A stretch of DNA of 64,000 bases from Sambucus nigra (GCA_949130495.1 OX422216.1:99021967-99085966), one strand, 5' to 3'. Counted from the stretch's first letter, positions 24,183 to 36,556 are shown. The notes: generated from the letters alone by a model not told the origin. Numbers and translations are program-made.

Positions 24183-26055
24183 ATGGAACGTTCATTTAAT
24201 AAGGTGCCTATTTTTTATGGAAATAATTATGCCTATTAGAAAGCTCGCATGAAATCTAGTTTAAAAGCTATTGACGAGCGTGTTTGGTTGCTTTGTGAAA
24301 ATGGGTGGACTCCTCCTACGGTCACCGTTAATAACATCACCACTTTAAAATCCGTTTCAACCTGGACTGAAGATGATTATAAAATATCTAATTTTAATTC
24401 ACGCGGTCTGAGTGCTATTTCTGGAGCTCTCACTCATGATGAGTTTCGTCGAATTATGACGTGCACCACCTCTAAAGACGCTTGGGATGTTTTGAAATTA
24501 ACACATGAGGGTACGAATGCGGTTAAAGAATCAAAATTATAAAATTTGACCACCCAATTTGAGACTATCACCATGTCTGAGTCTGAAATGCTTTGATGAT
24601 TTTTATGCACGTTTGTCGAACATTGTTAACACATGTTTTAATTTGGGTGAGGTGATTGATAACACGCGTGTCGTTAAAAAGATTTTGAGATCTCTTCCAA
24701 AACGCTTTATTCCTAAAGTCACTGTTTTGAACTCTTTGGGAAATTTGAAATCACTTAAGTTGGAAGAACTTGTAGGAGATCTTCAAACCTATGAGATTGA
24801 CATGTTTCCCAAAACCATTAAGGCTAAGGATAGTGACATTGCTTTAAAGACTCATTGTAAGAAAAAGAAAGAAAAAGTTTGTGAGTCCGATTCTGATGGA
24901 GACTTTGATTTTAATGATATGGCCTTGCTTGCGAAAATTTTTAAAAAATTTCTCAACATGAACAAAAATAATTCTTCCAATAAAAAGAAATTTTTTGAGA
25001 AAAATAAAAAGAAAGGAAAGACCAAAGAAAGTGGTGAGAGGGAAAAAGAGAATGACTCAGATGAGGAGTGTGAGGAAGATTTTGAGAACGTGACTTGTTT
25101 TGAATGTGGGGGTAAGGGGCATAAGTCATTTGAGTGTCCTACGTGGCTTAGAAAGAAAGGAAAGAAAGTAGCCATGACCGCCACACTTAGTGATAGTAGT
25201 GAAGGTGAGGGTGATGAGACTAGTGGTGAGAAGTTTGTAGCTTTTTCGAGTCGTGTGAGCACACCCACTTTGTCTCACGTTGATAGAGGTCATGAGAGCA
25301 CCGGTGATGACTCGAGTGTTTCTAGTGGAGATGAGAGTGAGAGTGGAGATGAAAGTGAGCTTCAAAAAGCCTTTAGAGATTTGTACACCGAGACCTTAAA
25401 AACAAAGAAGTATAATAGGGATTTAGGTCGTCGAGTGTTAGATTTGGAGAGAGAGAAGGAGGTTTTGAAAAGGGAAAAATTTGATTTGACCGACACGGTG
25501 TCTAGTCTGACGAAATGTGTATCCCAACTCGAGAGTGATCTCGAACGTGCCAGGTAGGTCAATATCAATTTTGAGAATGCACTTAAGAAGGTTGAAAATG
25601 TGGTTTTTAAGGGTAAAGGTGAGAAGTTAGGAATAAGTCATGACGGTGCTTCTACTTCCCAATTAGCACCCGAGCCGGTTCCCTCTTTACTGTTAGATTC
25701 ACGTGAGTCTCACCCTAACCCACCTAGGCGTCCCATTCCTATTAGGAAAGTGCGTCCTAGAGTTTTTGAGAGAAGTATTCCTAGGCCTATTTATGTTTGT
25801 TCACATTGTAAGAGGAGAGGTCACCTTAGGGAATTTTGTTTTAAGTTGGGTTATGTGTCACGTTTTTCTACTACACGTGTTTCTGACACACATGCACCCA
25901 CACATGATACTTTACATGCTCCTGAAGACTGCATGAGAGAGTTTGCACATTTTGGTGAGCAAGTTAAGTTTTTAGTCAAAACTTCACAAGAATTGATGGA
26001 GGTTTTTCATAAGTTGACACCACCTTTGGAAAATCCCTCTGCACCTAACAATTGA
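24183..26055 (+). pseudogene. SIRE-type Copia gag, nearly complete but broken
   Basis: The start is ATG at 24183, about 110 bp after the PBS. The N-terminal gag domain (24183-24590) has a stop where Trp is expected (Y-stop-K-A-R, 24237) and another after K-E-S-K-L at 24540. One extra base near 24590 shifts the frame. The frame at 24600-25554 then gives the rest of the UBN2/gag domain, a Lys/Glu-rich segment, the CCHC knuckle C-F-E-C-G-G-K-G-H...C (about 25100-25140), a Ser/Glu/Asp-rich region and a coiled coil. A TAG at 25555-25557 precedes an in-frame continuation with a second knuckle, C-S-H-C...H-L-R-E-F-C (about 25798-25845). In SIRE elements that knuckle normally leads into protease; here the frame ends at 26055. 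Gag would form the particle, but this copy is dead. Confidence 0.85.
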
Positions 26056-27242
26056 GGTTTGACTTGTTTTCTAGCATAGGATATTTTTCATGATATAGTT
26101 ATTTGCCTATTGCTAGTATGTATCATTTTTTATGTTTTATTTTTTTTGAAAATATTTTGTAAAATACAAAAAGATTTTATTTTGATAAAATTTTAAAAAA
26201 TCCAAAAAGATTTTTATTTTTTATTTGCACCGTTTATGGATGGACATTTAGGATGACCGAGTCACAACATCATTCCATTATTTTCATGTGACTATTTGAT
26301 AGTGTTTTGAGACAATTGGTCAATTCATCCATGTGCTTTATAATGTTTGGAGTCATTAAGATGTAATTAAGTGTTACTTCCTACATGTTTGACTCGTGAT
26401 TTCCTTTATTGCACACGTGCACGAATTTGTTTGATTATTGTGCTTGTCTTATCTCATGTTGGTTGGGTGTTTTCATTGCAATCCTGTCTTTAAAACGAAC
26501 CAAGCGCGATAAAATTTGATAAGAAAATTGTGCATATAAGAACCGTTTGTGAGATTGTGTGCTTTAGTTGAAAACGGGAAAGGGCTGCGAAAGGTTCTCT
26601 TGACCTTTGCGAATACTAAGCCATCGTTAAAATTGGACCTAAAAAACGGAGGAATTTTATTATCCGGGGTCCAAAGAGGTTTAAAAGAGCTCGAAAAAAT
26701 TTAAAGGCAATAAAAAGAAATTCATGCCAAAAAGGGACCAATTAGGTTTTTGCACCAATTCTCCAAAGTTTGAGAATTTAGTTTATACACCTCTAAAAAG
26801 AAAATATCTATGAGGGAGTTTGGATGGAGAATTTAAACGGGTTTGCACATCCTTGAAATCTTGAAAAGGCGCTAAATAATTTTGGACATTATTGGGGTGA
26901 AAATCACTTTGACTTTGATGTGTTGATTTGCATAAGTCGATGTCATCTAAATTCAATAATTTTTTACACCTAAGGATACTTTTGATGTTCATTCGTTAGG
27001 GGTACACATATGCATCGTGCATATATGATTGATTGAGTTGATTTACCTATCGAATGTGTTCACACCCATTCATTCCGTTTCCATGACATGGTTGTTTGAG
27101 TTTAATTCCATGGTGTGATTTTTCTATCTTTTTTTGTATAAAAAAAATTCAAAAAATTCAAAAATAGTTTGTTTGCTTGATTGTCGTGACACCCCCATTT
27201 GATTTTTGAGATTTATTCTTTTCCTTGTCTATTTCGGACAAA
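26056..27242 (+). mobile_element. SIRE-type copy 2, non-coding region after gag
   Basis: No coding frame. It aligns with the minus strand of 5993-7619 in copy 1 (for example GGGTTTGCAC and AAGAACCGTTTGTGAG segments). It replaces the pol region expected here and is interrupted at 27243-27247 by the Tekay insertion. Confidence 0.7.
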
Positions 27243-27247
27243 TAAAA

Positions 27248-29437
27248 TGTGATACCCCGCCTAATTAAATACCGGGTGATCAGTCCTTTATTAAATTATA
27301 ATCAAGGTGAACGGTTGGTTCATTCTTAGCATCACTGTCGCAAAAATAACTTTTCCAATTTTAAACACCCTAAATAATTAAGCTAAGTGTCAAAACCATT
27401 TTTAGACATCAATTTCCAAATTTTATTTTGAAAACCAACATTTAAAACTTTACATAATTCATAGTTAAAGAATCACACAACAACTATACTGGAATATATA
27501 ATCCAAACAATTAAACATCCATCTAATTAATTCCAACTTTAAAACTTAAAGGAAAACATCCTGACAGTAATAAATCCCAAAGTATAAATACTGAAAATAA
27601 ACGAATCACAATCTCCAATAAAACAACTGAATAATGAAGAAGGGCGACACATGCCCAATGGAATAAATAGTGCTAGAAGTGGAATCAACAATGAGGTCGT
27701 CTAAGCAAGAGGCCTGCAACTCCCACCTAAGCTGCAGCGCGTTCCTTCCAAAGGGTCCTATGCAAGACGCCCCTGTGACTGGGTACCTGTAATATATACA
27801 TATATATACAAGAGAGAAGAGAAAGAAGAAAACGGGTCAGAGCCCGATTGTAAAACAGTTTAAAATTAGTTTAGCAAGTATTTAAAATGCTTACCGGCTA
27901 ATGCAGCCAACATATTAGTGCGGCACTCCCTTGAGAAATTCTCATCTCTCTTCTAATGTGCACACCTATCGCACTAATATTCCCAACAATTTAACTTATC
28001 TTATCTTAAGTTACTCGTAAGGTTACATATCGACAATTTCAAATGTTAAGGAGGTTAATTTTATTTAACATCAAAGTTCTCACATAAGCCTTATATGATT
28101 ATAAAGTTTCACAATAATATAACGTACTTTTCAAACACTTATTTCCAAGTTGAAATAATTATTCATTTCTTACATACCATAGTCACAGTAGGTAGTTCCC
28201 AAATTCCAGATTTAAATATAAATATTAAATACTCATATAATATATATATTCTAACGGCACCCCATATAAAATTTATGGTGCGGGCATACTCTGCTATCTA
28301 ATCCCCGTAACACTCGTACTAAGGGAAATACAAGTTCGGAATCACTCTCAAACAGTATTAATACCAAACACATACAAATTGAGGCGAAGTATAGTTCCAA
28401 GTCACTAAGAGGTCAGCACATACCCTCACGTCTCTTAGGACCGGACTATCGATCCGATAGCCTGTACCAAGGATTCCTATCTTCTAGGGTACGAGTCAAT
28501 ATCCCCCATAAAGGTCCCATAGAGACAAGACTGTCCCAGCGCGGTAACCTCCGGGATAGCAAGTAGCGCGGGCATGATTTTTACACGTATATAGTATATG
28601 CATAAACACAGTCATATATGTATACCACAATCCCCATATCAAATTTAGGTACACTCTCACGATCCATAATTATGATATTTATCCTTATTATTACTCATTA
28701 TTTAGTTATCACGTATAACGGTTTGTCTCTTATTTTAATTTGTGGGATTATTCCAACTTACTACGTAACACTCGTAGATTCCTATCTTTCCAAGTGTAAT
28801 TTTAGTAGGTACTCATTTATTTTACAACGTAACTTTCTTACGAGTCTCACCCTTTAACACATATTCCCATTGTCCCTTATACGTAAAACATCCCCGTGAA
28901 ATGTTAATCTCGTCTTACATTAAAGGTTCCATATTTTTAATACGTCCTACTGGCCTTCTTTATATCCCAAAATGTTCTAACATTAATATCGAAGAATGTC
29001 AAATCATTTAAGTTGGAACAACCTATAAAAAGGGGAATGTCAGTTATGCAGGAGGGGTCAATCGATCTATGGCAGATGTTCGATCGATCAAAGCATCGAT
29101 CGATCGATACTCTAAGGTCGATTGATCGATCAAACAGGTATGGCAAATCTGCAGAATTTTCAGTTACGGGTTTTCTCTTCCAACATCATCCAAAACATTA
29201 TATTTGACTACCAAACTCCCAATAATTCATACTACAAGTATTACAATTCCTACGTCAAGCATGCGGATTTTCATCATGAATAACGAATTTAAAGGGCAAA
29301 ATCCATAAAAACATAAACAACCCTAATATTTGTTTTGTTTGATTTCTTCCCATTCTTTTACCAGATTTCATACTCTTTATTTACTGTAATTTCTTGGTTC
29401 AATCTCTACATATGAATTGGGTTTCCAGAATACATAT
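27248..29437 (-). repeat. Tekay LTR-A, first part
   Basis: Aligns with LTR-C (53312 onwards). It is interrupted after TACATAT at 29437 by the Tat element and resumes at 41464. Together the pieces make an LTR of about 2.99 kb, the 3' LTR of the minus-strand complex. It contains about 110 bp (near 28738-28852) that LTR-C lacks. Confidence 0.9.
29060..29135 (-). promoter_or_regulatory. GATCGATC palindrome array in Tekay LTR-A
   Basis: Clustered TCGATCGA/ATCGATCGAT motifs lie next to a TATA-like CTATAAAAAGG (29022-29036, better on the plus strand). The same array recurs in LTR-B (47268-47342) and LTR-C (55003-55080) with base changes that mostly keep self-complementarity. Regulatory role inferred. 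Confidence 0.4.
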
Positions 29438-30291
29438 TGATATACCCGTTTATATCCTCAGCCTGGATGAGGATTACCTACGACCCTACGAGGGGCCGAC
29501 CCTTCACCAAGTTCCGGACGACCCTTCACCAGACTCCAGACGACAGTACGAGGGGCCGACCCTCCACCAGGCTCCAGACGACAGTACGAGGGGCCGACCC
29601 TCCACCAGGCTCCAGACGACAGTACGAGGTGCCGACCCTCCACCAGGCTCCAGACGATAGTACGAGGGGCCGACAGTACGAGGCCAGATCTGGGCCAGGC
29701 TCACTACTGGAAGAAACTTTGCCCTCGGCCTTGGCTCATAGGTCGAGGGTGACATCATGACAGCGCGTGGTTTGGGGGACGCGTGGAACAGTGCGCGTGA
29801 GACTCATATGACACGTGGCAGACCGTTATAACAAAATCACACCCTCACGTGAGGGAATATTATGTCATCATTTGGCATCTACAAGTGTCAACAGGGGATT
29901 GGCTAGATCATCATTCACATGCACCATGCATACTTGGGGGGTACACTACACCCCCCAAGACCTATATATACTTGTCACCTACAACCCTGCAGGGGATCGA
30001 TCCATGAACGGTAGCCCTAGCTAAAACTCTGTTTGTACACACAGTAGAGAGAGAGTGAGTGAGGGTTATGTGCATTGTATCCAAGGCCATTAGTGCCCAT
30101 ACTTAGTGGATCACACACTCACAGTGGATGTAGGCCAAATTGGCTGAACCACTATACATCATTGCCTTAATTCCTCTTATACTCATCCCCTTCTACATAC
30201 TTATACACTTATGCATCTCAATGGCTGCCATGGCTGCTACTGTTTGAGCTCACTATCACTTATCCGGTGGTGCTAAATCTCAGCATCATCA
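29438..30291 (+). repeat. 5' LTR of the Tat element
   Basis: Starts TGATATACCCG and ends CATCATCA; pairs with 40648-41458. It carries a 38-bp tandem repeat at 29536, 29574 and 29612 with a partial fourth at 29650. A TATA box (TATATATA, about 29963-29970) lies after a CCCCCCAAG tract. Transcription would start about 30 bp further on. Confidence 0.95.
29536..29690 (+). repeat. 38-bp tandem repeat in Tat LTR
   Basis: Three full units and a partial fourth beginning CCAGACGACAGTACGAGG. The 3' LTR has one unit fewer (40746, 40784, partial 40821), as expected from slippage. It lies upstream of the TATA box. Confidence 0.9.
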
Positions 30292-30294
30292 GTT

Positions 30295-30313
30295 TGGCGC
30301 CGTCTGTGGGAAC
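30295..30313 (+). other. Tat primer-binding site
   Basis: TGGCGCCGTCTGTGGGAAC starts four bases after the LTR. This is the PBS form commonly seen in Tat-lineage elements (Arg-tRNA type, from memory). Confidence 0.8.
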
Positions 30314-30474
30314 GAGAAAACATCTCTTCCTTTGTACAGCTTGACCTCACTGGGCACTCTGGTGGTGAACCAACACTCCCCCTGAGAGGAGGTGTTTCAC
30401 CATTGAAAGAGACCCACTAAGGTTCCCAAGCTCACCAGTATTTTCTTCAGTTCAACTTTTCATAGCTCAAGCAC

Positions 30475-32151
30475 ATGGCACCTGAGATGCCATCGCCACC
30501 ACTTCCCCCGCCGGATGAGGGGGGAAGACCCAGTTCCAGTCAGCCGCCGCCTCAGTCTGAGATGGCTGATGTGGCGGCAACACTAAAGTCTCTGGCAGAA
30601 AGCCAGCGGATGATGCAGGAGCAGTTCACAGCTCTAAGCCAGAACATACTAAGAGCACCAGGGGTTTCGCCTGAGATGATTACTCCGGCAGCAGCTCCAG
30701 GACAGCATGAGGCTAGGGGACCACCCCAGGCACCACGCAAAGACCTTCCACCCCCTCAGCGGCGTAGGGATGTTGCTGACCCCCGGCGTCTACGCCTGGG
30801 GAGGCAAGAAAACCCTTGCCCTGAGGATAGGTATGGAGATCTGGAGGGAGATGAGGCTCCTATAGAGTGCTGGGAACCTTACGAGGTCTCCAACAACACT
30901 GTGCGACCCCTCCAGGACTGCAGGGGAAAGTGCGGGAGACCGAACCCTGATGATCGCCCAAGCGGCTCTGCTTTTGATCGCTTGAGCAGGGGGTCGGCCT
31001 TTGAGAGGCTAGGCCCAGTAAATGACCTGCGAGAACAGTTGTCTAGGCCAAGGAGTGCTGCAAGATCCAGGAGGGAGGCAACAGATGGCCGACCCCGAGG
31101 ACGAGATGACGGCCAAAGGGAAGTGAACAGTCGACACAGGCCTGCTACAGCAGAACCCTCCGTCCACCTCGGAGAGGCAGCAGGGGATAACATCGGCCAG
31201 GCCGACCCTGTGAGGCCCTGGAATGACTCAATCCAGCGGTTAGAGGATAAGATTGGTGATATATTGAAGAGCCGAGACCCTCTTCAGAGGGGATACACCA
31301 TAGGCCCACCCTTTGTGGCAAAGATAGTCAACTTCCCCACGCCGTCAAAGTTTAAGCCACCTATGGTCACCCCAAGGTATGACGGGAGCACCAACCCTGT
31401 CCACCACGTGGAGATGTATCAGTTGGCGGCATACATATACTCTATCTCAGATGAGATGAGGTGTCGTGCCTTCTCTGGTACCCTGACAGGGGCTGCGCAT
31501 GTCTGGTACACGTCTCTTCCAAAAAATTCCATTGGAAACTTTAAGCAGTTGGCAGACCTGTTCATCCATAATTTCTGCTTTGGGGTGAGGCCACAGAAGA
31601 AGACCACCCACCTGCTCTATGTTAAGCAGGGGAAGAGTGAGAGTCTGAGGGACTATATAGCCAGATTCAATAAGGAGAAGCTGGAGGTGGAAGACTATGA
31701 GGAGAGCATAGCTATGACAGCCCTGATTGGAGGACTCCAAAAGGGGAAACTGTTATGGAAGCTTGCTGAAGACCCTCCGAGGACGATGGTCGAGCTGTTG
31801 TCGACAGCAGGAAAGGTGATGAACACCGAAGAGGCGATGGCTGCAAAATATGAGGACGAAAGAGGAGGTGCAAGTGGGAGTAAATACCCCAAGAAGAACA
31901 AAGAGGGGAAGAAGAGATCCGCGGATGACAAGTTCGCTGGGTACACTCCTCTGACGGTCAGCTGTGAACAGATTCTGAATGAGATAAAGAGTGACCGGTC
32001 GCTGAAGTGGCCTGAGAAGCTGATGGCAGCCCCCGGCAAGAGGAATAAGAACCTGTGGTGTGAATTTCACCAAGACCACGGCCACGTAACGGATAAATGC
32101 TTTGCTCTGAAAGACGAGATTGAGAAGATGCTGAAGGAAGGGAAGCTCTGA
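30475..32151 (+). CDS. Tat gag
   Basis: Capsid/nucleocapsid polyprotein of 558 codons. The N-terminus is Pro/Ser-rich. An Arg/Asp-rich middle (about residues 80-260) follows. The retrotransposon-gag core (about 290-440) includes A-H-V-W-Y and L-R-D-Y-I-A-R-F-N. A basic stretch and a C-terminal Cys/His motif (W-C-E-F-H...H...C) close it. The frame ends in TGA at 32149-32151, but the same frame continues open into pol. In Tat elements gag and pol are usually one long frame, so this stop probably arose by mutation (CGA to TGA, a CpG site); readthrough is the alternative. The start ATG follows the PBS by about 160 bp. Confidence 0.88.
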   Translation: MAPEMPSPPLPPPDEGGRPSSSQPPPQSEMADVAATLKSLAESQRMMQEQFTALSQNILRAPGVSPEMITPAAAPGQHEARGPPQAPRKDLPPPQRRRDVADPRRLRLGRQENPCPEDRYGDLEGDEAPIECWEPYEVSNNTVRPLQDCRGKCGRPNPDDRPSGSAFDRLSRGSAFERLGPVNDLREQLSRPRSAARSRREATDGRPRGRDDGQREVNSRHRPATAEPSVHLGEAAGDNIGQADPVRPWNDSIQRLEDKIGDILKSRDPLQRGYTIGPPFVAKIVNFPTPSKFKPPMVTPRYDGSTNPVHHVEMYQLAAYIYSISDEMRCRAFSGTLTGAAHVWYTSLPKNSIGNFKQLADLFIHNFCFGVRPQKKTTHLLYVKQGKSESLRDYIARFNKEKLEVEDYEESIAMTALIGGLQKGKLLWKLAEDPPRTMVELLSTAGKVMNTEEAMAAKYEDERGGASGSKYPKKNKEGKKRSADDKFAGYTPLTVSCEQILNEIKSDRSLKWPEKLMAAPGKRNKNLWCEFHQDHGHVTDKCFALKDEIEKMLKEGKL

Positions 32152-35100
32152 AAGTACGTCGATAAAGGCTCCTTCAAGAGGGGCCGAGGGGACGACCCCA
32201 GAAAGAAGCGAGGCGACGCATGCAGAGAAGGTCCTCAAAAAAGAGGGGACGATCCCTCTGATGATGAGGACGACCCTGACCTCCCGCCGAGAGACGACCA
32301 TGGCCCTGTCAAGAGGCTTAATATGATCTCGCTCGGAGTGGGAATGATCTCCGGGGGACTTGCAGGAGGAGGGTCTGAGGTCGCCGATAGGAAGGCCCAT
32401 GTGGCTGAGGCCAAGGCAGTGACGAAGACGGTACACACGACTTCCCTGGAGGTCAAGTCAGAAAAAAGGAAGAAGGTTGATATGGACACACTGATAGTGG
32501 GATTTTCAAGAATGGACTTCAGAGACCTCTTGGCCCCACACGATGACCCTCTCGTCATCACTACCTGGGTGCACGGATGCGAAGTGCCGAGGATCTTGGT
32601 AGATGGGGGTAGTTCTGCAGATGTGATGTTTTGGCCATGCTTCAAAGCCTTGGGTCTCAGCCGTGCTAGACTCGTCCCCTACCATCATCCATTGATTGGG
32701 TTCAGTGGGGAAAAGGTTCACCCCCTTGGGGTATATGAGGCCGATGTGAGGATGGGGGACGAGTGGCCGAGATGGCTCACCAAGAAGGTCAGTTTCTTTG
32801 TGATGGATGAGCAGGTGTTTTCGGCCTACAACATCATACTGGGGCGTGTTGCCCTCAAGGGGTTTGAAGCCGTGCCCTCTACAGTCCATCAGATGATCAA
32901 ATTTCCAACCCCTTACGGGGTGGGGGAAGTTCAGGGAGACCAGACGGCAGCGAGAGAATGTTACTACAACTCTGCTGAAGAAAGGGAGGCACACAAGAGG
33001 GCTACAGCCACTTACAACATTGATACCCTAGACCCCAGGGACGAGACGAAGCTCAAAAAAGGAGAGGCCGCCGAGGAGGTAGAACCCATCATCCTCGACG
33101 AGGATGACCCGGGAAAAACCGTCCAAGTTGGCAAGTCTCTGAAGCCCAATATCAAGGAAGACCTCATCAAGCTGTTAAGGAGAAGACGAAGCGTCTTCGC
33201 GTGGAGTCATGTAGATATGCCGGGGATCGACCCTGAAATCATGTGCCACAAGCTCAATGTGGTAGAGGGAGTGAAGCCGATAAAGCAGAAAAGGAGGATT
33301 TACTCTAGAGAGAAGTACGAGGTCATCAGGGATGAGGTCAAAAAATTAGAAGACGCTGAATTTATCAGAGAGGTCATCTACCCTGAATGGTTGTCCAATG
33401 CAGTCATTGTCCCAAAGGCCAACGGGAAGTGGCGAATGTGTGTGGACTTCACAGATCTCAACAAGCACTACCCCAAAGACAGCTTCCCTCTCCCCCGCAT
33501 TGACCAGATGGTAGACGCTACTGCAGGCCATGAGCTCATGAGTTTTATGGATGCCTACTCAGGGTACAACTAGATCTTCATGAACCCTGAAGACTCGGAG
33601 AGGACTGCCTTCATCACTGATAAGGGGAAATACTGCTATAGGGTCATGCCCTTTGGTCTAAAAAATGCGGGGGCAACGTACCAGCGCCTCGTAAACAAAA
33701 TGTTCGAAGACCAAATTGGGAAGTCCATGGAGGTCTACGTGGATGACATGCTGACCAAGAGTTTGAAGGCAGAGGACCATGTGGCAGACCTGGAAAGGAC
33801 CTTTAATACGATGGACAAATACCAGATGAAGCTTAACCCGGCCAAATGTGTCTTCGGGGTCGGGGCAGGGAAGTTCCTAGGGTTCATTGTCAACCAAAGA
33901 GGCATCGAGGCCAATCCTGAAAAGATAAAGGCCCTTGTTGAGATGAAGACTCCCAAGTCCATTAAAGACGTTCAGAGGCTTACAGGGAGAGTGGCTGCCC
34001 TGAACAGATTTGTGTCAAGAGCCACAGACAGGTGTTTACCATTCTTCAAGATCCTCAGGAAGGCCTTCGAATGGAGTGAAGCGTGTGATGAGGCTTTCAA
34101 GGAGCTAAAATCATACTTAGGGTCTCCCTTGCTGCTGTCACGACCCGTGCAGGGTGAACGACTTTACGTGTACCTCGCCGTCTCAGAGTCGGCCATCAGC
34201 GCAGCCATTGTGAGAGACGAAGACGGAATACAGAAGCCTGTGTATTTCAACAGCAAGGCACTCCAGGGGGCAGAGCAAAGATACCCGAGGATGGAGAAGT
34301 TGGCCTACGCCTTGATCCATGCCTCGAGGAAGATGAAGCCGTACTTCCAGTCCCATACAATGGTCATCCTCACCGACTCTCCTCTTAGGCAGGTCCTACA
34401 CAAGCCAGAAAAATCAGGTAGGTTGATGGCCTGGGCTATAGAGCTGGGGGAGTTTGACATTGTGTATCAGCCTAGGACGGCCATTAAGGGGCAGGCATTG
34501 GCAGACTTCGTGGCTGAGTTCACTTGGGAAGATGATAAGGCTGAGGGTGAGACTCTCGGGAAGACGGATACAGAAGATAGACCCGCTGACACACCCGCAG
34601 ATAGGGCTGAGACAAGCACCGCTAGAAGGAAAGCAACTGAAAACGAAGAGGGAAGGTACATCTTTAGACAGGGGTCCCTCTCTGAGGGAAATTTTTCAGA
34701 GGGAAAGACTTTGTGGAGCCTCTTCGTTGACGGGTCCTCCTGTGACAGCGGAAGTGGGGCTGGACTGATACTGTCAGCACCCGATGGCACAGACGTCGAA
34801 TACGCCCTGAGGTTCAACTTCAAAGCCTCCAACAACGAGGCCGAATATGAGGCCTTAGTAGCAGGTCTCTCCTTGGCCAAGTCTCTTAGTGTCAGCCAGA
34901 TTCTGGTCCATAGTGATTCAAGGCTAGTGGTGAATCAGATACTAGGGGCCTACGAGGCTAAGGAAGAGAGAATGGCTAGATACCTCGAGAAGGTGAGGTC
35001 AATACTGAAAGGCTTCAGAGAAGTAAAATTAAAGAGGATACCTAGGCTAGACAACGGCCGTGCTGATGCCCTTGCGAGATTGGCCTCGGCGACTAGGACA

Positions 35101-36423
35101 GACATCAGGAGGGCGGTCCCAGTGGAAATTTTGCTTCAGCCAACTATTGAGGACCCCGAGGGAACACTTGGCAATTGCCTGAATGTCTCTCAAGAAGCTT
35201 CGTGGATGAACCCCCTGATCAGATACATTAAAGAGGGTGAGATGCCAGAAGCAAGGCAGGAAAGGAAGAAGCTGAGATACAAGGCTGCAAAATTCACTGT
35301 CATCGGAGACACCTTGTACAAAAAGGGGTTTCTGCTCCCCTTACTTAGGTGTGTGCATCCCTCAGAAGTCCCTTCCATTTTGCAAGATGTGCAAGAAGGA
35401 TCGTGCTCAAGCCATATCGGGGGCATATCCTTAGCGAAGAGGGTGATCACCCAAGGCTACTGGTGGCCGACCTTGGGGAAAGACGCCGCAGCATATGTAA
35501 AAAAGTGTGATAAATGCCAAAGATTTGCTACCATCCCTCATCAACCTCATCAGCCTCTTACCTCCATTACATCTCCGTGGCCGTTCGCAGTGTGGGGGAT
35601 TGACCTGGTAGGGCCCTTACCAAGAGCAGTCAATAACTATCGGTTCCTCATAGTAGCAATTGACTACTTCTCAAAGTGGGTAGAGGCCGAAGCGATGGTC
35701 ACAATTACAGAGCAGAAGACCTTCCAGTTCATCTGGAAAAATGTGATATGCAGATATGGTCTGCCCAACACCCTCATTTCAGATAACGGGACGCAGTTCA
35801 AGAATGCCTCTCTGCAGAAGTACTGTGAGAGGGTAAATATCAAACAATTTTTCTCCACCCCAGGCCGACCTCAGGCCAATGGGCAAACCGAAGTAACAAA
35901 CAGGACAATCCTAGATGGAATCAAGAAGAGGCTTGAGGAAGCAAAAGGAAGATGGGTCGAGGAGTTACATGCCGTACTGTGGGCATACAGGACGACAGTG
36001 AGGACTTCTACCGGGGAGACCCCATTCATGATAGCCTATGGATCAGAAGCCTTCATCCCCACCGAAGTCGAGTTTCCTACTCATAGGGTCCAAATGTACG
36101 ACCCCCAGGGAAACGCGGAGGAAAGGAGACTTGACTTGGACCTGATTGGGGAAAGGAGGGAGGACGCTGAGATAAGGCAGGCTTCCTACCAGCAGAGGAC
36201 CGCAAGGTTTTATAATCAGAGGGTGAAACAGAGACCTATAGCAGTAGGAGACTTGGTTCTCAAGAAGGCTTGGCAAAAGCCCAACAAGCTCCATCCTAAT
36301 TGGCATGGCCCATATAGGGTCATCGATGAAGTTGTCCCAGAGACCTATAGACTAGAAAACCTAGAAGGGGAACCTTTTTCCAGCCCCTGGAATGCAGATC
36401 ATTTGAAGAAATACTATCAGTAG
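32152..36423 (+). pseudogene. Tat pol: protease, RT, RNase H, second RNase H, integrase (one nonsense codon)
   Basis: In frame with gag. Protease lies near 32500-32900 (L-V-D-G-G-S-S; D-G-G where D-S/T-G is usual). RT spans about 33240-33900, with M-P-F-G-L-K-N-A and Y-V-D-D catalytic residues (33735-33750). A TAG at 33571-33573 interrupts RT just after D-A-Y-S-G-Y-N. The first RNase H (34140-34520) has lost its leading Asp (L-A-V-S-E), as is usual in Tat. The second, archaeal-type RNase H (34700-35090) keeps D-G-S, N-E-A-E-Y, H-S-D-S and D-N-G-R-A-D. Integrase (35300-36150) has the C-D-K-C half of its zinc site, W-G-I-D, S-D-N-G and Q-T-E of the DDE triad. Apart from the TAG the frame is open to 36423, so inactivation looks recent. 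Confidence 0.92.
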
Positions 36424-36556
36424 TGTTGTAAGGTCTTGAAAGGCCATAATTGTAATGAGAGTTGCTCCAACAGAACACTTGGGAAAATTAATGAGAAATG
36501 TCAGTGTTTCCCCTCATCCAGTGGTTATCAGTTCTAGTACGCATGGAAAAATCTAC
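36424..36556 (+). other. Spacer after Tat pol
   Basis: Short non-coding link between the pol stop and the first tandem unit. No motif stands out. Confidence 0.7.

Noticed and set aside
29458..29760. Overlapping Arg/Pro/Gly-rich ORFs in the Tat LTR
   Set aside because: Products of the 38-bp tandem repeat read in several frames.
31447..32994. Long antisense ORFs within Tat gag-pol
   Set aside because: Shadows of the sense coding frame, with no splice sites or domain.
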